From assembly GCA_964384625.1 (NCBI GenBank), contig CAYLNH010000021.1, forward strand, positions 1-46,620: DNA of 46,620 nt, in the 5' to 3' direction. This DNA is from CAYLNH01 sp964384625. Lineage in GTDB: Bacteria > Verrucomicrobiota > Lentisphaeria > JABSQK01. Below the pieces are notes generated by a model, which was not told the DNA's origin, made no database searches, and saw only the letters and a program-made list of their open reading frames with translations. Made by a program: the position numbers and the translations under genes. Shown here piece after piece: positions 39,213-45,444 of this stretch. Numbering within the stretch: the stretch's first letter is position 1; every line of letters starts with the position of its first letter.

Positions 39213-39286
39213 CTTGATCGTTGTCTCCTATCGCTTTCTGCCGGATTCGGAGTATCGCTTCGCTCCGATTTGGGACAACGATCAAG
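39213..39286. repeat. 13-bp perfect inverted repeat at the pectate lyase 3' end
   Basis: CTTGATCGTTGTC (39213-39225) pairs perfectly with GACAACGATCAAG (39274-39286) around a 48-base spacer that itself folds (CGGAG with CTCCG). The 3' arm contains the TGA of the lyase gene. It lies between the lyase and the downstream pseudopilin and has no T-run. It could be an mRNA-processing or attenuation hairpin, or a small palindromic insertion that reset the lyase C-terminus. Confidence 0.7.
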
Positions 39287-40724
39287 ACAACAATGGAGAT
39301 TTCTGGAACTTGTAGATCGTTGAACCAAAGCCCGTAACGAGGCAAACCTCGTACAAAAAACAGGAACCTGCAGGATAGTAGTACAGAGTGCCGGATGTTG
39401 TTTGAGTTTTGTGAGGATCGGTGCCGTTCAGGAATTCCTCAAGATTCGTGTAGCCGTCCTTGTCCGGGTCGTCGTTGTGGTCGGGCCGCTTCGGATCGAG
39501 GCGCTGTTTCATCTCCCAGGTGTCGGGCATGCCGTCTCTGTCGCTGTCGGCAGGGGCTGCAGCGGCCTTCAGTTCCGGCCAGCCGCCGACGTCGCTGTGG
39601 CTGTTGATCAGCTTGCCGCCGCCGGCGCTGATCAGCTTGACGATGCGTCGGTCAACGGCATCGCGCCCCGGATGCGTGGCGCCGCCGTTTTCAAGGATGC
39701 GCTCCCAGAGCTTGTCGGCGGCATCGGTCTTCACCGGCGCAAACGCAACCGGTTTCTTCAGGATCTCGGCTTTGCCCTTCAGGTAGGGCACCCAGATCCT
39801 GCCCTTGTCGCTGTGGTTGCCGTCGACGTACATCGCGGTGTTCCCGGCGGCGTGGAAGGGTTGGGTCCGGCGCGTGACGTTGCCGACGTAGTTCATGCGG
39901 ACCGCTTCGCCGACGGTGTAGCCTTTGCCGCCCATGTAGACCGCGTTGCTGCGGAAGTCGAGGAATAGCGGACCCTTGCTGCCGTCCTTCGGATAGGTCC
40001 CCGGACGGGGGGAACGCGACTTGTGGAAGGCGTAGAGATTGTGGTGCACGGAGACCCGGCCGTTGGTGCAGAGCAGGCTGCCGTAGCCGTGTTCGCCCTT
40101 GTGATGCGTGCTGCGATTCAGGCTTTCCGTGATGAAACACCATTGCACCGTCACTTTGTCGATGCCTTCCCCGGAGATCGAAAGGACTTCGTCGTTGGCC
40201 CAACTCGTGCTGCAATGGTCGATGATGATGTTGTGCACCGGCCCGTGGCGCGGCTTGCGGCCGTTGACGCAGATGGCGTCGGTCTCGAACGGTTTCTTCG
40301 TTTCGCGGCCGACGGCATCGCCGGGACGAACGCGCAGATAGCGGACAATGACCTGGCCGGTGTTGACGATAAGGCTGTAGCGCGTCAAACAGACGCCCTC
40401 GCCCGGTGCGCTCTGTCCCGCGATCGTGACGAACGGATGGCGGATCCGCAGGTGGTCCTTGAGGATGATGTTGCCGGCGATATGAAACACGATCGTGCGC
40501 GGCCCCCTGGCGTCGATCGCCGCCCGCAGGCTGCCGGGAATCGGCTTCTCTTTCTGCGGCAGGTAGTCCTTGAGAGTCGTCACCGGGAGGACCTTGCCGC
40601 CGCGGCCGCCTTTGGTGTTCGCCCCCCAGCCTTCAGCGCCGGGAAATGCCCTCGGTTCGGCGCCGCCAAGAAGGCCGTGAAATGCAACAAGGACGAAAAG
40701 GATTTTGGATATGTGTTGGTTCAT
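39282..40724 (-). CDS. Secreted pectate-lyase-like protein with a C-terminal calcium-loop (TSP3-like) region
   Basis: 480 residues with a signal peptide (MNQHISKILFVLVAFHGLLG). The beta-helix shows FPGAEGWGANTKGGRGG, KPIPGSLRAAIDARGPR, the DHCSTSWANDEVLSISG segment with acidic residues, QWCFITESLNRS and VHHNLYAFHKSRSPRPG, the pattern of PL1-type lyases from PVC bacteria. Near residue 400 DSDRDGMPDTWE, and then DPDKDGYTNLEEFLNGTDP, form thrombospondin-3-like calcium loops that normally end such proteins. The further 40 residues (TLYYYPAGSCFLYEV onward) look unrelated and may be a read-in from an inserted palindrome. The gene starts 10 bp after the preceding pseudopilin gene. Confidence 0.85.
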   Translation of the reverse strand: MNQHISKILFVLVAFHGLLGGAEPRAFPGAEGWGANTKGGRGGKVLPVTTLKDYLPQKEKPIPGSLRAAIDARGPRTIVFHIAGNIILKDHLRIRHPFVTIAGQSAPGEGVCLTRYSLIVNTGQVIVRYLRVRPGDAVGRETKKPFETDAICVNGRKPRHGPVHNIIIDHCSTSWANDEVLSISGEGIDKVTVQWCFITESLNRSTHHKGEHGYGSLLCTNGRVSVHHNLYAFHKSRSPRPGTYPKDGSKGPLFLDFRSNAVYMGGKGYTVGEAVRMNYVGNVTRRTQPFHAAGNTAMYVDGNHSDKGRIWVPYLKGKAEILKKPVAFAPVKTDAADKLWERILENGGATHPGRDAVDRRIVKLISAGGGKLINSHSDVGGWPELKAAAAPADSDRDGMPDTWEMKQRLDPKRPDHNDDPDKDGYTNLEEFLNGTDPHKTQTTSGTLYYYPAGSCFLYEVCLVTGFGSTIYKFQKSPLLS

Positions 40725-40734
40725 GCTCTGGTTT

Positions 40735-41613
40735 CTATGGCATTCTTGAGTAGATGAATCGAGTAGTCCAGCTTGTACTGTTCTGACCGACCTTCACCAG
40801 TTGCGAGGCCCGTTCCCATTCGCCGTGGCCGTCGGCAAAGAGCAGATTGCCGCCGTAGATCTCGTCCAGGTTGTAGGGAATCCGCACGCCGAACGACGGG
40901 TTGTCAATCAAGGGGTTCTTCGCCGGAGGCGTTCCATGGTTGGCCCGCCACGTCCCGCCGCTGAACCCGTCGCCGACGCCGTCCTGCGTTGTGACAACCG
41001 CTGCCGGGTCACTGATGCGTACGAGTCGATCCGGCACGCCGCCAATGCCGAAGTTCGGTTCAGCGCGGCCGGGGAAATAGTAGTAGACGCCGTAGCAGGA
41101 GAAACGGGTATTGCGCGGGTCGTTGATCGGCGGCCCCGGTACGCTGGGACAAACATAGTAGTCCCATGTCGGCAGATAATCACCCGCCAGCGCGACCAGA
41201 TCATAATTGTCGCTGTCGCTTTTGAAATTGCGCGGATCGACACCGGGTTCCGACGGCAGGTCGGTGCTCGCCGGCGGCAGCCGGTCATCACGTTCATCGG
41301 CGTAGAGCAGCAGAGCCATGCCCCACTGGTGCAGGTTGGAGAGGCACACCACTTGCCGGGCCTTCTCACGAGCCCGCCCCAATACCGGCAGCAGCATCGC
41401 CGCCAGAATCGCGATAATCGCAACAACCACCAGAAGCTCAATCAAGGTGAACCTTATTGAGCGCCCCGCAGGACGCGGGTTTAACTTCGCCCCCCGGTGC
41501 ACGCGGTATCCAAGCACATTACGCGGGGTAAACTTCGCCCCGACCCCCTGCGAAGTCGGGACTACGCCTTGGCACGCGGGGAATTTGATGAGAGTGAAAC
41601 ATCTCTGACTCAT
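40735..41613 (-). CDS. Pseudopilin-like protein with duplicated FTLI and an inserted leader
   Basis: 292 residues from ATG 41613, with AAGGAGA about eight bases upstream; the ATG overlaps the stop of the LacI gene (ATGA). It begins MSQRCFTLIKFPACQG, already carrying FTLI at residues 6-9, then a 45-residue basic insert (GAKFTPRNVLGYRVHRGAKL), and only then FTLIELLVVVAIIAILAAML at residue 55. The helix and NLHQWGMALLLYADERDDRL follow, and the C-terminal domain has DYYVCPSVPGPP and ADGHGEWER, as in PVC pseudopilins. The insert contains direct repeats at the DNA level. The residue before the functional Phe is Arg. The stop is TAG. Confidence 0.85.
   Translation of the reverse strand: MSQRCFTLIKFPACQGVVPTSQGVGAKFTPRNVLGYRVHRGAKLNPRPAGRSIRFTLIELLVVVAIIAILAAMLLPVLGRAREKARQVVCLSNLHQWGMALLLYADERDDRLPPASTDLPSEPGVDPRNFKSDSDNYDLVALAGDYLPTWDYYVCPSVPGPPINDPRNTRFSCYGVYYYFPGRAEPNFGIGGVPDRLVRISDPAAVVTTQDGVGDGFSGGTWRANHGTPPAKNPLIDNPSFGVRIPYNLDEIYGGNLLFADGHGEWERASQLVKVGQNSTSWTTRFIYSRMP
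41473..41541 (-). repeat. Direct repeats inside the pseudopilin leader insert
   Basis: Two 21-bp units at 41473-41493 and 41521-41541 share ACGCGGG and AACTTCGCCCC and differ at two positions. They encode GAKLNPR and GAKFTPR. A partial third unit (ACGCGGGGAATTTG) begins near 41574. Spacing is about 50 bp. They lie wholly in the 49-residue stretch separating the two FTLI motifs. Confidence 0.75.
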
Positions 41614-42638
41614 TCTGCCGTCTCCTTCACCGGGCCGATGGAGCCGCCGTCATGAATCGCCGGATACAAACAAAGCGTCTGGGCCAGGCGCGATGGATTG
41701 TCCAGACGCGTCTGCAGCAGGTGCACCGCCTGCGCACCCATCTCTTGCCACGGCGTAATCACCGAGGTCAACTCCTCGTTGTTGCCGTCGTAGCCGATGA
41801 CCGAGACATCCTCGGGAATACGGCGGCCGGCCCCTTTCAGCGCTTCGAGAACCTGCACACCCAGACTGTCGCTGGCACACGCCCAGGCCGTAACCCCGGC
41901 TTGCGTCTGCCGGATAACGTGTTCTCTGAAATCAACGCCGACAGTCTCAGGGACCAGGCTGCTGACGTCCGTCGGGTCGTACGACAATCCCAACCGCGTC
42001 AGCGATTCGAAATACGCCGCGAAACGCTGATGGACATAGTGTAGATGCGTCCGATCGCCGTCGGCCGCGAAGCCGATTCGCCGGTGGCCGAGGTTGCGTA
42101 AACGCTCGATCAGTTCACCAATGCCCGCGTCCGCATCCGACAACACCGTGTCCGCCAGCGGCGCCCGGGCGTGATGCGTCAGACAGACGCACGGCAACTG
42201 CTCACTCAGGCCGCGGACGACGTCCGGCGGAAAGCGGTTCAGGAAGATCAGTCCGGCCAGCGCCTGCTGCCGCAACACCGGCGGCTGCCGCTCACTCGCA
42301 AGGAGGTCCCTGGCGCGGTCTTCATCGAGATAGTGGACGACCGGTGCGAAGTTCATGCCTTCCGCCGCCGCGCTGATGCCGCTGAGAAAACGAGCATGGC
42401 CGGGATTGATCGACGCGCCGGCGCCGGTCGGGGTGATGACGAAGACGCCGATGGACCGCAGCTTCGTTTTTGCCTTGCGGCCGTTGCGCGGCGACCGCCG
42501 ATAACCCAGCCGCGCCGCGGTTTCGAGTACCCGGCCCTTGGTCTCCGGGTTGATCGCCGGGTGGTTCTGCAGCGACCGCGAGACGGTCGCTACCGACAGC
42601 CCCAGCTCATTGGCAATGGTCTGTTGATTAACGCCCAT
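41610..42638 (-). CDS. LacI-family transcriptional regulator
   Basis: About 342 residues from ATG 42638 (MGVNQQTIANELGLSVATVS). The helix-turn-helix is complete, followed by the hinge-preceding ETKGRVLETAARLGY. The sensor domain has the periplasmic-binding fold: SIGVFVITPTGAG, the RIGFAADGDR segment, and IPEDVSVIGYDGNNEELTSV followed by TSVITPWQEMGAQAVHLL, the dimer and ligand-binding region. The start at 42671 would add 11 residues that include the operator and is not favoured. The gene precedes the pseudopilin and lyase genes in one operon and overlaps the first by ATGA, so it probably represses them until a pectin- or fucose-related sugar binds. Three TTTGCA-type half-sites lie upstream. 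Confidence 0.92.
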   Translation of the reverse strand: MGVNQQTIANELGLSVATVSRSLQNHPAINPETKGRVLETAARLGYRRSPRNGRKAKTKLRSIGVFVITPTGAGASINPGHARFLSGISAAAEGMNFAPVVHYLDEDRARDLLASERQPPVLRQQALAGLIFLNRFPPDVVRGLSEQLPCVCLTHHARAPLADTVLSDADAGIGELIERLRNLGHRRIGFAADGDRTHLHYVHQRFAAYFESLTRLGLSYDPTDVSSLVPETVGVDFREHVIRQTQAGVTAWACASDSLGVQVLEALKGAGRRIPEDVSVIGYDGNNEELTSVITPWQEMGAQAVHLLQTRLDNPSRLAQTLCLYPAIHDGGSIGPVKETAE

Positions 42639-42663
42639 ACCATATGATACACCCGGCGGCCGT

Positions 42664-42696
42664 ATTTGCAATAAGTTTATGCAAATTTATGCAAAA
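42664..42696. promoter_or_regulatory. AT-rich operator candidate upstream of the LacI gene
   Basis: ATTTGCA (42664-42670) and TGCAAAT (42680-42686) form an inverted pair around nine bases, and TGCAAAA (42690-42696) adds a third half-site at 10-bp spacing. They lie 26-58 bp before the LacI start and within 57 bp of the sulfatase stop. This is the expected place for autoregulation. Confidence 0.55.
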
Positions 42697-42720
42697 ACGC
42701 CGGCGCCGGGAGGCGTGCGG

Positions 42721-44130
42721 TCAGAACTCGGTCTGCATGCGCCAGTCCGGGTGTTCGTTGCGCCAGGGCGCGGGGAGTTCACCGAGGGCTCTGTGGAGTT
42801 CCGCTTCGATGTCGGCATGGGTCGGGTCGCCGGCGAGGTTGACGGTTTCCTCGGGATCCTTGCCGAGATCGAAAAGCTGGCGTGAGCCGTCCTGGTAATA
42901 GACATATTTCATGTCGCCGCGCATCGCCATGAAAGACTCGCCGCCGTCGAAGAGTTCGGAAAAGACGATGCGGTCGTCGTCGACATCGTCATTGAGCAGC
43001 AGCAGCATGCTGCGGCCGCGGATCTTGGGGGGCGCCGGCAGCCCGGCCAGCTCCGTCAACGTCGGGAAGACATCGATCAGACTGCAGTTCCCGGTCACGG
43101 TCCGGCCGGCGGGCAGACCGGGTCCGGCGAGGAGCATGGGCACGCGGGCGGACTCATCGTAGAACGTCTTCTTCCCCCACATTCCGCGTTCCCCGGCGAT
43201 CTCGCCGTGATCGGTGCAGTACATGATGACGAAGTCGTCGTACATCCCCATGTCGTCGAGCACATCGAGGACGAGGCCGATCTGCCGGTCCATCCATTCG
43301 ACCAGGCCGTAGTACGTGGCGCGGGCGTTGCGCACCTGCTCGTCGGTGCAGTCGGCGGAGTCGCGGCGGGCCTTTGCCTGCAAGGCCGGCGGCAGGTCCT
43401 CGGTGACCGGCAGTTTCGGCGGCGGTAGGATCTCGCGGTAATAGTCGTACAGCTCCTGCGGGCAGATGAACGGCCAGTGCGGCGTCTTGAACGAGACCTC
43501 GAACAGCAACGGCCGGCCGCCGGCGTATTGCGTGTGGATCAGGTACTGGAAATAGTCGCGCAAGTGAACCCGGGCGCTCTCCGTCACCAAACGGTCGAAC
43601 TGCATGAACCCGTGTTCGCCGGGGCCGGCGGTCTTGATCATGAACGGCAATCCGCCGCCGTAAGCAGCGTAGTCGTGGGTGCGCCCGCTGCCGAGTTCGC
43701 CGGTGACGTCGTTGCCGACGTCGTACCCCGGGATACGCGCGTGGTTGTAGACCTCCATGTCGCCGTAGGGCCGCAGCATCCAGCCGTACATCTGTTCCGG
43801 CCCGTGGAAATGCATCTTGCCGACGCATGTGGTCATGTAGCCGTGCTGCGCGAAGTATCGCATATACGTTTGACTCTCCAGCGGCAGGAGGTCCTGAAAC
43901 ATAGGCGTGCCGGTTTCGCGCGGCAGCAGACCGGTCAACATGGAGTAGCGTCCGGGCACGCAGATCGGGTTATTGGCGTAGCAGCGCTCGAAGCTGACAC
44001 CGTCCGCCGCAAGCCGATCGAGATTCGGCGTCCGCACCCAGGGATCCCCGGCGTAGCCGGCGATGGCGGCGGTATGTTCGTCCGAACAGAATTTCAGAAT
44101 ATGCGGATGCTTCTGCTTATCGTATGTCAT
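42721..44130 (-). CDS. Sulfatase (formylglycine-dependent, S1-type), apparently cytoplasmic
   Basis: 469 residues. The formylglycine motif is CVPGRYSMLTG with Cys57-x-Pro59-x-Arg61. The N-terminal metal site reads CSDEH at 15-19, a variant of the usual DDH or DDQ. VGKMHFHG and, near residue 310, CTDHGEIAGERGMWGKKTFY supply the remaining metal and substrate ligands. The C-terminal domain ends in MKYVYYQDGSRQLFDLGKDP, typical of choline- and glycan-sulfatases. There is no signal peptide, so it likely desulfates imported oligosaccharides. The gene follows the M14-like gene by 15 bp. The maturase needed to make formylglycine is not in this window. Confidence 0.93.
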   Translation of the reverse strand: MTYDKQKHPHILKFCSDEHTAAIAGYAGDPWVRTPNLDRLAADGVSFERCYANNPICVPGRYSMLTGLLPRETGTPMFQDLLPLESQTYMRYFAQHGYMTTCVGKMHFHGPEQMYGWMLRPYGDMEVYNHARIPGYDVGNDVTGELGSGRTHDYAAYGGGLPFMIKTAGPGEHGFMQFDRLVTESARVHLRDYFQYLIHTQYAGGRPLLFEVSFKTPHWPFICPQELYDYYREILPPPKLPVTEDLPPALQAKARRDSADCTDEQVRNARATYYGLVEWMDRQIGLVLDVLDDMGMYDDFVIMYCTDHGEIAGERGMWGKKTFYDESARVPMLLAGPGLPAGRTVTGNCSLIDVFPTLTELAGLPAPPKIRGRSMLLLLNDDVDDDRIVFSELFDGGESFMAMRGDMKYVYYQDGSRQLFDLGKDPEETVNLAGDPTHADIEAELHRALGELPAPWRNEHPDWRMQTEF

Positions 44131-44145
44131 GGTATTTGGCTTTCA

Positions 44146-45240
44146 TTATTCGGCGCCGGCTTCGAGCACCGGCGCCCAGTCCGTTATTCGCGTCAGGTTC
44201 TCTACAAAGCGCCGACCGGTTTCCTGAAAGCTATCCAGTCCTTGACCGGCCGTGGTGATCTCGACACGAAATGTGATCGCGTTGTGCACGGCCAGCAGGT
44301 AATCCCGCGCCAGGCCGGGGTGCCAGATCGTGTCGGGGAATTGTACATCGCCTTGCGGCACGCCGTCGATCATCCGCTCCATGGTCTTCGCGGCCCAATC
44401 CCGGCGGTCGTCCGACAAGGTGTTGTCACCAGCCGAACGGATGGTGGCCAGGCCGGTATTCGGGTAGCTCGCCTGCCAGGAATGAATCGTCATCATAAAC
44501 CCCAGGCGCCCCTGTTCGATTGTGTGTTCAACCAGTTTCCGCAACGCCAGGTACTCCGGCGGCGGGTCGTCGTCGGCCCACGTGGCAGCCCCGTAGATGC
44601 CCTTGCCGTCCATTGTGCAATAGGACGGTTTGTCGGTCGTGGCGCTATAGGGCGAGACCAGCGGCACAATGAAGACCATCGACTCCAGCAAAAGCTCACG
44701 CACCGGTTTTGTATTTCGCGCCAGTTCGCGAATCATGGCGTCGGCCACCCAGGAGCCGGCCGTCTCCCAGGCGTCTTCGCCGGCGATGAAACAGTGGATC
44801 GGACCGCTGCCATTGTCCTTGCCAAACTGGACTATCGGTAGTCCGCGACTGCCCGCCGGCAGAATACTCCAGCAGCAATGCGACTCGCCCGCAGTTTCAC
44901 AGATCAGCTGTTCCAATGCGTCCCGACCGTACGGATATCGCGTCGCCACCCGCACTTCGCCGTTCGTCGTCTCGACCGTCGCGCGCAGAAGCCCGTCCTC
45001 AACCCTGATTAATGCTGCGGCGTTGTACTCCCGACGGGTCCCGCCGAAGATCAGTCCCTGATCCAAAACGAAGCGTTCGCCGTTGTCATCCACCAGTAGT
45101 TCCACGTTCAACGACTGCGGCGCATCCTGCACCAGTGCATTCAGGACCTTCTGCCTCGGCCGCAAATCAAAACGCACTGTGTTTCCGTCAATCTCAAACG
45201 GCGGCAACACGCCGCTGTCGAACTCCTTGGATAGTCGCAT
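44146..45240 (-). CDS. M14-like zinc carboxypeptidase-fold protein with altered metal site
   Basis: 364 residues with no signal peptide; AGGAAG lies upstream of the start. An N-terminal beta domain of about 130 residues precedes a carboxypeptidase-like fold: IHCFIAGEDAWETAGSWVAD at about 149-168, FMMTIHSWQAS at 248-258 with the second histidine (His253), and FRVEITTAG near 326 with the acidic residue expected for catalysis. In typical M14 enzymes the first site is HxxE; here it is DxxE (Asp156, Glu159), and the NPDGxxxxxR-type segment is not recognisable. It may have changed activity, for instance on esters or amides of carbohydrates, but that is inference. It is probably co-transcribed with the sulfatase. 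Confidence 0.6.
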   Translation of the reverse strand: MRLSKEFDSGVLPPFEIDGNTVRFDLRPRQKVLNALVQDAPQSLNVELLVDDNGERFVLDQGLIFGGTRREYNAAALIRVEDGLLRATVETTNGEVRVATRYPYGRDALEQLICETAGESHCCWSILPAGSRGLPIVQFGKDNGSGPIHCFIAGEDAWETAGSWVADAMIRELARNTKPVRELLLESMVFIVPLVSPYSATTDKPSYCTMDGKGIYGAATWADDDPPPEYLALRKLVEHTIEQGRLGFMMTIHSWQASYPNTGLATIRSAGDNTLSDDRRDWAAKTMERMIDGVPQGDVQFPDTIWHPGLARDYLLAVHNAITFRVEITTAGQGLDSFQETGRRFVENLTRITDWAPVLEAGAE

Positions 45241-45305
45241 TGTGTCTTCCTGCTTCTTACAATCTTTTGAGAAAATCCACAGCCGTTACCCAACAGAACT
45301 TACTG

Positions 45306-45425
45306 CAATGCGTTCAGCGTTGATCCGTAGCGTCACACGGTCCTGGGGCAGGCTGCGCCAACCCCAGGCTTGAAACAGTCACGCCCCGCACGAGCGCGGT
45401 ATCGCAACGGCACCTTCAGCTTGAG
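45306..45425 (+). repeat. REP-like three-hairpin unit, copy 4 (third hairpin disrupted)
   Basis: CAATGC-GTTCA-GCGTTG (45306-45322), then CCTGGGG with CCCCAGG (45342-45348 and 45362-45368), then TCACGCC (45379 onward) whose partner is displaced by about 30 extra bases before CTTCAGCTTGAG. It lies 20 bp beyond the 3' end of the GH29 gene and 66 bp before the M14-like gene. Confidence 0.78.
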
Positions 45426-45444
45426 GACTGGCGGCATCGCCCAG

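Noticed and set aside
39337..39352. ACGAGG-CAAA-CCTCGT hairpin near the lyase C-terminus as a terminator
   Set aside because: It lies inside the coding frame and has no T-run on the correct side for minus-strand transcription.
44960..44985. GTCGTCTCGACC in the M14-like gene as another copy of the palindromic element
   Set aside because: Only the short core matches. The surrounding sequence is ordinary coding sequence and the tail typical of the element is absent.
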